This document shows positions 22,308 through 29,826 of a stretch of 30,039 nucleotides of DNA, piece after piece. The position numbers and the translations under genes were made by a program. The first letter of the stretch is position 1. Each line of letters starts with the position of its first letter. The notes under the pieces are model-generated. The model did no database searches, was not told where the DNA came from, and worked only from the letters and a program-made list of their open reading frames with translations. The stretch is from a virus, in IMG/VR virus record IMGVR_UViG_3300025736_003641, positions 1 through 30,039 of that record; one strand, given 5' to 3'.

Positions 22308-23677
22308 TACTCCTCACTTAATATAAATTTTTTACCGGGATTTATAACCAATCCAGCCCTTCTTATAAATCTTCTGTTTAATAATATCATTGTTGTATTT
22401 AAATCCCTATCTGATAAAGTAAACTTAATATTATCAAATATTTTATCATTAAATACCATATCTAACATTACCACAGGTCTTTTCTCAAATCTACTTTTTA
22501 CTCCACCCATTTCTATATTTTTATAGTCTATTAAATCGCTTATAATTTTTTTACCATCATGATACCATACAACTTTTTTACCGTTTATTTTCCATTTATC
22601 AGCATGAATAACAGAATATGAACCATTACCAGTATCCATTTTAGCTTTAATATAATTTTTACCTAATTGCTCAATTTTAACATTTTCGATAAAACCACTT
22701 TCTTTAGTTGACATTATCCAGTTATCTTTATTAATAATAAAATCAATAACTTTCTTTACAACAGGTATATTAGTAGCTTTTTCAATACCAGTTGTACCAG
22801 GAGATGAATTGATTTCTAATACATATACAGTACCATCTTTACCTATCATCATATCAACACCACACCATATACCACCTACAACATCTGCAGCATTAATAGC
22901 TATATCTTCCTGCTCTTTTGATAATTTTACACTCTTAACTTTACCACCTAATGAAAAATTTGACCTAAAATCATTATCGACTTTATATCTTCTCATAGAT
23001 GCAATAACTTCACCATTCAATACATGTGTTCTTATATCATAATCAGCTTGTATATAAGATTGTAATAATATTTCTATTTCTGGATTTATCTTCCATACAG
23101 TCTGTAAAGTTGATTTTAATCCTTCCCATGTATCAGCTTTAAAAACACCTATACCTTTTGACCCTGTAATAGTTTTAAGAATAACTGGAAATTTACCACC
23201 TATATTTTCAAAAGCATTTTCAATCATACTTTCTTCTGATACAAGTGATGTTTTGGGGCATATTATAGAAGCGTCTGATAGAAGCAATACAGTTCTATAT
23301 TTATCAGAACATTCTTCCAAAGTTTCTCTTGAATTGATACAAAATATATTATTCTTTTCTAATTGTGATAATAAATTTAAGCTATATCTTAATGAAGCAA
23401 CACTTCCTCTAATAATAGCTACAGTATTATCACTATCTATCTTTATACCTTTATCATCATCTAAATTTTTAAGATAACTATCACCTGTGCTATCTTTATC
23501 TATATAAGCATTTTCAACAAATGCTATATAACAATTAATCTTTTTTTGTATACATATTTTTTTAATTTGACTAGCTGTTTTAAATAAACCATCCTTATCA
23601 TCTTTTCTAGATGTAAGAACTATGATATTGATATCCTTATTTTTATTACTTTCATTAATAAATTCTCGTAATCTCAT
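22307..23677 (-). CDS. RimK-like ATP-grasp ligase fused to RimB-like retropepsin
   Basis: Residues about 15-315 form an ATP-grasp amino-acid ligase like RimK: LKTITGSKGIGVFKA with K168, the YIQADYDIRTHVLNGEVIA segment, D274 and the E288-I-N290 metal/ATP site, then SSPGTTGIE. RimK adds glutamates to ribosomal protein S6 (RpsF). Residues about 335-456 match the RimB retropepsin family (Put_ATP-dep Zn protease, PF05618): KAKMDTGNGSYSVIHAD with D348-T-G350, RFEKRPVVMLDM, FTLSDRD and the final INPGKKFIL. The first nine residues, MRLREFINE, followed by Ser resemble a capsid-targeting leader. The protein may be injected to modify host targets by glutamylation and proteolysis, but substrate and timing are inference. 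An AAGGAT site precedes the ATG. Confidence 0.85.
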   Translation of the reverse strand: MRLREFINESNKNKDINIIVLTSRKDDKDGLFKTASQIKKICIQKKINCYIAFVENAYIDKDSTGDSYLKNLDDDKGIKIDSDNTVAIIRGSVASLRYSLNLLSQLEKNNIFCINSRETLEECSDKYRTVLLLSDASIICPKTSLVSEESMIENAFENIGGKFPVILKTITGSKGIGVFKADTWEGLKSTLQTVWKINPEIEILLQSYIQADYDIRTHVLNGEVIASMRRYKVDNDFRSNFSLGGKVKSVKLSKEQEDIAINAADVVGGIWCGVDMMIGKDGTVYVLEINSSPGTTGIEKATNIPVVKKVIDFIINKDNWIMSTKESGFIENVKIEQLGKNYIKAKMDTGNGSYSVIHADKWKINGKKVVWYHDGKKIISDLIDYKNIEMGGVKSRFEKRPVVMLDMVFNDKIFDNIKFTLSDRDLNTTMILLNRRFIRRAGLVINPGKKFILSEE

Positions 23678-23684
23678 TTTATCC

Positions 23685-24098
23685 TTAAAAAATATTTATT
23701 ATCTTTATCATAAATGTATCAACATCTTTAAATACATTTATAAATTCGTTGAATCCTTTACCAGCAACATTTCTTGATGTTAATACTGATGGCTCATTAT
23801 TTATTTTACCAAATTCTTCAGCTATCAATATACATCCTTTAGTGTCATCATCTCTATTACCCCAATGAAACAATATATGTGATCTATTAGCCACATTTGT
23901 TATCTCAAATGTATTACCAAATTTAGGTGAATTTACTCTTTTACAAAAATAAGTATCAGATGGTATACATGATATATTAGATTTGTTATTAAGCCAAGGA
24001 TTTTCAACGGTTACAGCAAATGGTGTGTTATTAATTAATAACACACCAAAAGTACCATATTCTGTCATTGCTATTCTTTTTAATATTAATGTTTTCAT
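23685..24098 (-). CDS. DUF5675 family protein
   Basis: The 137-residue protein shows the family pattern: TFGVLLINNTPFAVTVENPW, ISCIPSDTYFCKRVNSPKFG, and SHILFHWGNRDDDTKGCIL. DUF5675 proteins are frequent in phages and prophages. Conserved His, Asp and Cys residues (HWGN..DDTxGC) look like an active site related to L,D-transpeptidase-like or peptidase folds, but function is not established. There is no Shine-Dalgarno sequence before the ATG; the leader is TATAAATATAAATATG, so initiation may be weak or from another signal. Confidence 0.8.
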   Translation of the reverse strand: MKTLILKRIAMTEYGTFGVLLINNTPFAVTVENPWLNNKSNISCIPSDTYFCKRVNSPKFGNTFEITNVANRSHILFHWGNRDDDTKGCILIAEEFGKINNEPSVLTSRNVAGKGFNEFINVFKDVDTFMIKIINIF

Positions 24099-24121
24099 AT
24101 TTATATTTATATAAAAAACAG

Positions 24122-24151
24122 AAAAGTCCTCATAATATTATGAGGACTTTT
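24122..24151 (-). terminator. Rho-independent terminator after gp32
   Basis: A perfect 30-base palindrome (arms AAAAGTCCTCATAAT) lies just 3' of the gp32 stop. On the minus strand it is followed by CTGTTTTTT. It would end the abundant gene 32 transcript, as in T4. Confidence 0.88.
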
Positions 24152-24156
24152 ATAAC

Positions 24157-25179
24157 TTATGATATACTTTCTAATTCTCGTAAAATATCTTCATCTGTAA
24201 GCTCATCATCAGAAGATTTTTCTTTCTCATCTGGTATATCAGAACTCTTATCTATAGTTTCTTTGGATTTATCTTTTATAGAACTTTCCTCAAATTCTTT
24301 TGGAATATCTTCTTCTTTTTTATCTTTCTTTTCTTCTTCATCTTTCTTTTCTTCTTGCGGTTTATCATCTTCACCACCAATAAACTTTAACCATTCATCA
24401 CTAACAATATCCCATAACAATTCATTCTTAATAAGTTCTTTTGTTATATCCTGTGATGATCTCATACCCTGTAAATATTCATCCAAATCAAAAGTAGATG
24501 AAAGAATATTTTTAATTTCTTTATCAGTTCCTATAGATGATGAGGAATTTGAGAATTTTGAATCTGAATAATCAGGAAATACTCTTTTATTTTTATCAGG
24601 TCTGGTTGCTTTTACTTTAAGAATAAAATTAAGACCATCATCGCCTGGATCAAATACTCTTGCACCAGCTCCACGCTTTCTATCCATAATTTCACCATTA
24701 ATTTTTGATTCTACTTGAGTTGGGAATTCATATATTTTAACTTTACCGCCTGATTTTCTATTTTCATCATCAATTTCATTGTCTCTTGGATCATCTACTA
24801 CAAACCAATTACCAATATGTCTTACCTTTCTTTTAAAATTACTTGCTGCTTTTTTATCAGCAGATGTTCCCTGATACAATTTAGATACAGCAGAACACCA
24901 AGGACACCAATTTTCAAAATTAAATGTTTTTTCACAAAGTTGAAAAAACCATTTTCCTGCTGATTGATACATATGATAATAATATTTTTTAGTGAATTTA
25001 CCTTTAGGATCTGGCAAAAATCTACCTTCATAAATCTTTGGATTGTCTACTGTACCCCTTTCTGGTGTCTTCCATGCTATATCATTACGATTTGATGCTT
25101 TATCATTATTTTCTTTATCTTGTTCTTTTTGTTCAACATATGAATTAAACAAATTTTTATTGATCCATTTTGATGACAT
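24157..25179 (-). CDS. 32: Single-stranded DNA-binding protein, gp32-like
   Basis: The 340-residue protein has the zinc site H69-x12-C82-x9-C92-x2-C95, identical in spacing to T4 gp32 (H64, C77, C87, C90). Aromatic residues around it (KKYYYHMYQSAGKWFF) and a conserved ARVFDPGDDGLNFILKVK strand belong to the OB-fold core. The last about 75 residues are extremely acidic and serine-rich, like the gp32 A-domain that contacts replication partners. It coats ssDNA during replication, recombination and repair. The ATG has AAAGGAGAA upstream and its own promoter-like element (25213-25241), and a strong terminator follows, so it is expressed as a separate abundant mRNA. Confidence 0.95.
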   Translation of the reverse strand: MSSKWINKNLFNSYVEQKEQDKENNDKASNRNDIAWKTPERGTVDNPKIYEGRFLPDPKGKFTKKYYYHMYQSAGKWFFQLCEKTFNFENWCPWCSAVSKLYQGTSADKKAASNFKRKVRHIGNWFVVDDPRDNEIDDENRKSGGKVKIYEFPTQVESKINGEIMDRKRGAGARVFDPGDDGLNFILKVKATRPDKNKRVFPDYSDSKFSNSSSSIGTDKEIKNILSSTFDLDEYLQGMRSSQDITKELIKNELLWDIVSDEWLKFIGGEDDKPQEEKKDEEEKKDKKEEDIPKEFEESSIKDKSKETIDKSSDIPDEKEKSSDDELTDEDILRELESIS

Positions 25180-25212
25180 ATTATATTCTCCTTTATTATT
25201 AATTTTCTTTAT

Positions 25213-25241
25213 ATTTTATCATTCATTTAAATTTTTGTAAA
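25213..25241 (-). promoter_or_regulatory. Sigma-70-like promoter for gp32
   Basis: TTTACA (25236-25241) and TAAAAT (25213-25218), 17 bases apart on the minus strand, each match consensus at five of six positions. They overlap the end of the 46-residue gene, and the expected start lies about 27 bases before the gp32 ATG. Confidence 0.65.
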
Positions 25242-25359
25242 TGTACTCATTATTTTCTTTATCTTTTTCTTTTTTTGTTTTAGTTCCATATAACATATCA
25301 GCAGCTGATGTTGGAATAGATCCCGTTTTCCAAAGTTTTGTCCCCTTTATATTTTTCAT
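25219..25359 (-). CDS. 46-residue protein of unknown function
   Basis: A short ORF begins at ATG 25359, with GGAG seven bases upstream, one base after the stop of the repeat-protein gene, and ends in TGA at 25219. The sequence opens MKNIKGTKLWKTGSIPTSAA and has a lysine/glutamate-rich tail (KTKKEKDKENNEYIYKNL). The good ribosome site and the exact filling of the gap support a real gene. No function is recognised. Confidence 0.6.
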   Translation of the reverse strand: MKNIKGTKLWKTGSIPTSAADMLYGTKTKKEKDKENNEYIYKNLNE

Positions 25360-25360
25360 A

Positions 25361-25609
25361 TTAAAGCTCCCACATTTCTTTAGGTATTATAAACTTTCTT
25401 ATTTGTTTATTAAATTTATATTCTATATAATTTTCACCTTCAATCCACCATGATTTAGTGCCATTAAGCCCTATAAAAGCCGGACCATTAATTCTATGTC
25501 TTTTACCATCTTTATACCATTCTTTAATACCATTATCATATATTATAGCTGGTCCATCTGTACGATGATACTGTCCGTTTTTATTTTTATATATTTTTAT
25601 TGCTATCAT
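25361..25609 (-). CDS. HRxDGPA-repeat protein, copy 2
   Basis: The 82-residue protein has about two 23-residue units (YHRTDGPAIIYDNGIKEWYK; RHRINGPAFIGLNGTKSWW) followed by the family tail, YIEYKFNKQIRKFIIPKEMW-EL. This tail is shared with the other copies and with the 48-residue ORF at 5909. The start overlaps the upstream stop by 4 bases (ATGA). Unknown function; probably a small beta-hairpin repeat protein. Confidence 0.8.
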   Translation of the reverse strand: MIAIKIYKNKNGQYHRTDGPAIIYDNGIKEWYKDGKRHRINGPAFIGLNGTKSWWIEGENYIEYKFNKQIRKFIIPKEMWEL

Positions 25610-26226
25610 ATTTTATTTAATATTTTCCTTATAAAAATACTGTCAGATTTTATATCATCACAATATTTTCTATAATTTTCAATAACTAATGGTATTAACA
25701 TTCTATCATTATCATTAAGAGCTAAATGTTTTCTACTTATAAGAAAAGTTAAAAAATATTTATCTATATCATTTTTAATATAATGATATACAGGTGATCT
25801 TAAACCATCTAAAGTTAATAATGAATATTGTGTTAATAATGATATATCGGGTCTATATGACCGTTCTTTCATAAATTTTTTAATAAATATGATAGAATAT
25901 AACATAGATTTTTTCATAGATATAGTGGTTCTTTTTATATTTTTATCCCTTTCTTTATAGAAATTTATAACATGTCTATCAAAAAATTTAATGTATGAAA
26001 AATTTTTACCAAATAATTCAAAACCGCAATCAAAAAATTTAGCACAATCTATATTAGACCACTTGGTATTAAACCATTTAGTAATGATTTCAAGTGCTTC
26101 TTTATTTTTAGCAGCTAATCTTGTATTAAAAAATTTATCAAAATCTTTTGGTAATCTATAAGGTCTTGATATAAAACGAGATTGTGATTGTCTAAAATAT
26201 GTATATGTATCTTGTTCTGTTATCAT
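25606..26226 (-). CDS. Protein of unknown function within the repeat-protein cluster
   Basis: I chose ATG 26226 (MITEQDTYTYFRQSQS), which overlaps the stop of the preceding repeat protein (ATGA), over a GTG three codons earlier. The 206-residue protein is helical and basic, with many aromatic residues (FDCGFELFGKNFSYIKFFD) and no recognised motif or membrane segment. It is translationally coupled on both sides to HRxDGPA-repeat proteins, so a shared function or assembly is plausible. Confidence 0.65.
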   Translation of the reverse strand: MITEQDTYTYFRQSQSRFISRPYRLPKDFDKFFNTRLAAKNKEALEIITKWFNTKWSNIDCAKFFDCGFELFGKNFSYIKFFDRHVINFYKERDKNIKRTTISMKKSMLYSIIFIKKFMKERSYRPDISLLTQYSLLTLDGLRSPVYHYIKNDIDKYFLTFLISRKHLALNDNDRMLIPLVIENYRKYCDDIKSDSIFIRKILNKI

Positions 26227-26531
26227 ATGACCCACATTTCCGGTGGTATTAACTGTTGCTTTAATTTTTGGTCATTAAATTGATGTTCTGTATATTCTTT
26301 ATTATTTATATACCATGCTTTAGTACCATCACACCGTTCTACAGCCGGTCCATCTGTTCTATGCCTTTTACCCATATACCACCATGACTTAAAACCGCTA
26401 ACAAATTCAATAGCTGGACCGTCTTCACGATGCCTTTTACCACCAACAAACCATTCTTTATCTTTATTAGGATGTATTATAGCTGGGCCGGTTGTACAAT
26501 GTAATTGTTTTTTATCATTTCTATATATCAT
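26223..26531 (-). CDS. HRxDGPA-repeat protein, copy 3
   Basis: The start is ATG 26531 (MIYRNDKKQLHCTTGPA), overlapping the stop of copy 4 as TAATG; the upstream GTG is less likely. The 102-residue protein has three to four units (RHREDGPAIEFVSGFKSWWY; RHRTDGPAVERCDGTKAWY) and ends EHQFNDQKLKQQLIPPEMW-VI. The first unit is degenerate (HCTTGPA). It is closely related to copy 4, with near-identical DNA over the tail region, so the two arose by recent tandem duplication. Confidence 0.8.
   Translation of the reverse strand: MIYRNDKKQLHCTTGPAIIHPNKDKEWFVGGKRHREDGPAIEFVSGFKSWWYMGKRHRTDGPAVERCDGTKAWYINNKEYTEHQFNDQKLKQQLIPPEMWVI
26231..26296 (-). repeat. 66-bp near-identical direct repeat (tail of copy 3)
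   Basis: This segment matches 26539-26604 at 62 of 66 bases and encodes the shared tail YTEHQFNDQKLKQQLIPPEM. The offset is 308 bases, the length of one duplicated gene. Confidence 0.85.
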
Positions 26532-26923
26532 TATATCTCCCACATTTCTGGTGGTATCAACTGTTGCTTTAATTTTTGGTCATTAAATTCTTGTTCTGTA
26601 TATTGTTTACCTTCTATATACCATTCATTATGACCATTAAGACGTTCTATAGCTGGACCATCTATACGATGCAATATACCCTTAATGTACCAAAATTTAG
26701 TACCATCAGACCATTTCATAGTTGGACCATCTGTACGGTATAACATACCATTATGCCACCATTCCTTTTCACCATCAGCCCATTCTATTGCTGGACCATC
26801 TTCACGATGTAACTTACCGTTTCTATACCAATAATTAGAACCATCAAATCCTTCTAAAGCCGGACCATCTATTCTATGTAACTGTTCTTTTTCATTATAA
26901 TGTGCTATTCTATGTGCTTTCAT
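26531..26923 (-). CDS. HRxDGPA-repeat protein, copy 4 (longest)
   Basis: The 130-residue protein has four clean units, for example LHRIDGPALEGFDGSNYW, LHREDGPAIEWADGEKEWW, LYRTDGPTMKWSDGTKFWY and LHRIDGPAIERLNGHNEWY. Each is 23 residues including the closing xxGK/M. The tail YTEQEFNDQKLKQQLIPPEM-WEI follows. This copy best defines the consensus. The start overlaps the glycosyltransferase stop (ATGA). Confidence 0.85.
   Translation of the reverse strand: MKAHRIAHYNEKEQLHRIDGPALEGFDGSNYWYRNGKLHREDGPAIEWADGEKEWWHNGMLYRTDGPTMKWSDGTKFWYIKGILHRIDGPAIERLNGHNEWYIEGKQYTEQEFNDQKLKQQLIPPEMWEI
26539..26604 (-). repeat. 66-bp near-identical direct repeat (tail of copy 4)
   Basis: Partner of 26231-26296 (62/66 identical), encoding the tail of the longest repeat protein. 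Confidence 0.85.
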
Positions 26924-28020
26924 AATATTTTTTTCTTAAATAGTTTTAAATATGAATTAACATATTTTTTAAGGTTATCATTATCTTCCCAAAATAATTG
27001 TTCTTTAACAGTATTATAATCAGCTTCCCATATTTCTTTTCGTAAATCAATATTAAATGCTAATGATTCTATTCTGTCTATTATACAATCTTCAGTATCA
27101 CATGTAAATTTCATATTTTTATAAGGTTCAGCATTTGAATATACTGCAGGTATACCCAAAGTAGTGTACTCAAGACTTTTTATATTGCTTTTTGAGTCGT
27201 TAAATACATTTTTTTCAAGTATAGCCATTCCTATATCAGGATCTAAAGACTTTAAATAAGATGGATATTCCATTATCGGCTTAAATGGATGAAATTCTAT
27301 TTTGTCTTTAATATCCATAATCTCTAATGGTAATGCTCCAAAAAATACCCATTGATAAATATCAGTAGTTTTTCTTATAAAATTCAATAACTTACTACCA
27401 AAATCACCACCTTTCAAACCTTTTTTACTTAATTTTGGTGTACAAAAATGATTCTCACTACCAGCCCATATTATTCGTGGTTTTTTCTCTCTTGGTTGTC
27501 TATCATACTTAGGACAAACATCACCCCATATAAATTTAGGTAAATGATTAGGAATCACTTCTATATTATTATTAAATTGTTTGTAATGGTCTTTAAGAGC
27601 TTCTGTTGATACAGTAATACCATCAACTATACGCATCATTTCTTTTATACTATCACCATTATTATTATAATAATCGCTTGCATAATTCCAGGTGGGTATA
27701 TTCATTAATAAATCATCAATCTCATATATCAGGGGTGTTTTAGTTTGTTTTCGTATGTTATGACAAAAATGCTTAAATAATTTGAAATGCTCTTTTGTAC
27801 ATCCTCTCTGAAATTGAACAAGAGTAAAATGTTGATAAAATCTTATATCATTGATAAAATAAGAACTATAATAAGCATTAAATTTATATTTTGGATCTCT
27901 TGAATAATTAAGTAACAAGCTTGGATAGATTATTCTTATAGTACCACATCCCTGATGGTCTCCTATATAACTGAACATATTAATTGATGCTGGTGGTGGA
28001 ATAACATTTAATGTAGTCAT
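26920..28020 (-). CDS. GT-B-type glycosyltransferase
   Basis: The 366-residue protein has an N-terminal segment with GDHQGCGTIRIIYPSLLLNY, then the characteristic phage-type stretch LIYEIDDLLMNIPTWNYASD, a VDGITVSTEALKDHY segment and IEVIPNHLP. It continues into a donor domain (RIIWAGSENHF; FFGALPLEI; LDPDIGMAILEKNVFNDSKS; KSLEYTTLGIPAVYSN). These are GT4-like features; the final acidic residue sits in SLEYTTLG. Donor sugar unknown. It is flanked on both sides by HRxDGPA-repeat genes with coupled starts, so the repeat proteins could be its acceptors or partners (inference). Confidence 0.82.
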   Translation of the reverse strand: MTTLNVIPPPASINMFSYIGDHQGCGTIRIIYPSLLLNYSRDPKYKFNAYYSSYFINDIRFYQHFTLVQFQRGCTKEHFKLFKHFCHNIRKQTKTPLIYEIDDLLMNIPTWNYASDYYNNNGDSIKEMMRIVDGITVSTEALKDHYKQFNNNIEVIPNHLPKFIWGDVCPKYDRQPREKKPRIIWAGSENHFCTPKLSKKGLKGGDFGSKLLNFIRKTTDIYQWVFFGALPLEIMDIKDKIEFHPFKPIMEYPSYLKSLDPDIGMAILEKNVFNDSKSNIKSLEYTTLGIPAVYSNAEPYKNMKFTCDTEDCIIDRIESLAFNIDLRKEIWEADYNTVKEQLFWEDNDNLKKYVNSYLKLFKKKIL

Positions 28021-28031
28021 TATTTATTTCC

Positions 28032-28358
28032 TCATATAATCCACATTTTAGATGGAATTAATTTTAATTTTAATTTATAATCATTGAATTTTTGTTTTGT
28101 ATAGTATTTACCTTCTACATACCACCCTTTATAACCATTAACATATTTTATTGCTGGCCCATCTTTACGATGTAATACACCATTTTTATACCATACCGTG
28201 TCACCGTTAGGATATATTACAGCCGGTCCATCTATTCTATGTAACTTATTATCAATCCACCATTCTTTAGAACCGTTAGGATATATTACAGCCGGTCCAT
28301 CTGTACGATGATATTGTCCTTTATCATTACGATATTCTTTCATAATATTTTTTTTCAT
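28032..28358 (-). CDS. HRxDGPA-repeat protein, copy 5
   Basis: The 108-residue protein starts at ATG 28358, which overlaps the DUF4326 stop (ATGA), and has an AAAGG site upstream. It has three units (YHRTDGPAVIYPNGSKEWW; LHRIDGPAVIYPNGDTVWY; LHRKDGPAIKYVNGYKGWY) and the tail YYTKQKFNDYKLKLKLIPSK-MWII. Consecutive units share VIYPNG, also at DNA level, indicating recent internal duplication. Confidence 0.82.
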   Translation of the reverse strand: MKKNIMKEYRNDKGQYHRTDGPAVIYPNGSKEWWIDNKLHRIDGPAVIYPNGDTVWYKNGVLHRKDGPAIKYVNGYKGWYVEGKYYTKQKFNDYKLKLKLIPSKMWII

Positions 28359-28639
28359 TGAAATATACCTTTTAAAATTTCTTTTTTCTTTTTATCTTCA
28401 ATTAATTTAATAAGAATATCACCATGACAAGATAAAGGCTTACACCAACCACCAAGTATTTTACCATCCAATTCATGTAAAGAATCCATCAAATATTTTT
28501 GTTTTGGTGCCCATTCTAAATATTTTTCTATTACTTCTTTACGAGTACCATCCACACCAATAATAAAAGGATTCCCCCATTTTGATGGTCTTCCGATATA
28601 AACATCAAACGGTTCTTTTTTACAATGCACGACTTTCAT
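28355..28639 (-). CDS. DUF4326 protein
   Basis: The 94-residue protein contains the family signature VYIGRPSKWGNPF followed by GTRKEVIEKYLEW and GGWCKPLSCHGDILIKLI, with the conserved C/CHGD pair. DUF4326 (PF14216) is widespread in phages and its function is not established. The conserved Cys/His/Asp set suggests a small catalytic or metal-binding protein. It lies 5 bases after the DNA methyltransferase stop. Confidence 0.87.
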   Translation of the reverse strand: MKVVHCKKEPFDVYIGRPSKWGNPFIIGVDGTRKEVIEKYLEWAPKQKYLMDSLHELDGKILGGWCKPLSCHGDILIKLIEDKKKKEILKGIFQ

Positions 28640-28644
28640 AATAT

Positions 28645-29826
28645 TTAAAAAAATCTATTAATATTTTCTTTACTGGTTATGCCTTCATCTTGAAGTCTTT
28701 TATTAGTAATATCAATATAATCATCTTTAAGCTCTATTATTATTGACTTTCTATTAAGTTTAGATGATTCAATAGCTGTTGTGCCACTCCCACCAAAAGG
28801 ATCAATTACAATATCTTGCTCTCTTGAACCAGCAAGGATACATGGTTTAATAAGTTCTGGTGGGAATACAGCGAAATGAGCACCTTTAAAGGGCTTGGTA
28901 TTTACAGTCCAAATAGAGCGTTTGTTTTTACCTTTTGGGTGATTAAGTAATGATCCATCAGCTTTATAAATACCACTATGTCCTTTAAATCCAGAACCAC
29001 CACCACCATATTTTACTTTATCACGATATTTTTTAGCATTTCTTTCCATACCAGAGGGTCTTGGTTTTTTTTCAATACATATACAAGGTTCTCTTATTGC
29101 ATCAGTATCATAGTAATACTTTCTTGATTTACTCATTAAGAAAATATATTCATGTGATCTTGTTGGTCTATCTTTTACCGATTCAGGCATGCAATTAGGT
29201 TTATGCCATATTATATCACATCTTAAATACCATCCATCTGCTCTTAATGCAAATGCTAACATCCAAGGAATACCTATTAAATCTTTTGGTTTAAGTCCTT
29301 CTGGTACTATACCAGATAAGCCAAATCGTTCTTCATGTTTTGATATCTTACCGAATTCTTTATGCTTTTTTTGATATTCTTTATTATTACCAGCTTTACC
29401 ACTACCAGCATAACTATCACCAATATTAAGCCACAAAGTACCATCTTTTTTAAGCACTCTTTTTACTTCATGAAATATTTGTGTAAGATGTTGGATATAA
29501 AGTTCAGGGGTAGGCTCTGCTCCAAGACTACCAGACCATGCACCACATTTAGTACAAAATTGACCTTCTGGTGATCTTTTTGTTATATCAGCTAATGTTT
29601 TATGTTTAGGATCTGTATAACCTTCATTACCCAATTTAGTTTGTGGTCTACATGTTGTTATCCATTCATGATTACAATTTAAAACACCATCCCATATTAC
29701 AGGACGGGTTCCGTAGTTACGAAGTGCATAATATGGTGGTGAGGTAATACAACATTGAACAGATTCATCATCCATGTCTTTTAATACATCAAGACAATTT
29801 CCTTTTAATATTTTCACATTTTTCAT
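28645..29826 (-). CDS. Orphan DNA methyltransferase (beta-class, SPPY type)
   Basis: The 393-residue protein has catalytic motif IV TSPPYYALRNYG (S29-P30-P31-Y32) near its N-terminus and the SAM-binding motif DPFGGSGTTAIESS near its C-terminus, the beta order of N4-cytosine/N6-adenine methyltransferases. SPPY is more typical of N4-cytosine. A cysteine pair, CTKCGAW, and HIIWHKPNCMPES-type segments (CDIIWHKPNCMPES) are also standard. No restriction nuclease is adjacent, so it likely protects phage DNA from host restriction. The start lies within the end of the preceding gene (38-base overlap). Confidence 0.92.
   Translation of the reverse strand: MKNVKILKGNCLDVLKDMDDESVQCCITSPPYYALRNYGTRPVIWDGVLNCNHEWITTCRPQTKLGNEGYTDPKHKTLADITKRSPEGQFCTKCGAWSGSLGAEPTPELYIQHLTQIFHEVKRVLKKDGTLWLNIGDSYAGSGKAGNNKEYQKKHKEFGKISKHEERFGLSGIVPEGLKPKDLIGIPWMLAFALRADGWYLRCDIIWHKPNCMPESVKDRPTRSHEYIFLMSKSRKYYYDTDAIREPCICIEKKPRPSGMERNAKKYRDKVKYGGGGSGFKGHSGIYKADGSLLNHPKGKNKRSIWTVNTKPFKGAHFAVFPPELIKPCILAGSREQDIVIDPFGGSGTTAIESSKLNRKSIIIELKDDYIDITNKRLQDEGITSKENINRFF

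Noticed and set aside
24098-24111. Two overlapping TATAAATA late-promoter motifs before the DUF5675 gene
   Set aside because: They abut the ATG, so a transcript from them would start inside the gene; the motif is frequent by chance in this AT-rich DNA.
24822-25031. Second minus-strand ORF within gp32
   Set aside because: It is an out-of-frame shadow of the conserved gp32 zinc region.
26223-26923. Regularly spaced repeats that could suggest a CRISPR array
   Set aside because: The periodicity (about 69 bases) is that of 23-residue protein repeats in open frames, with no constant repeat and unique spacer structure and no cas genes.
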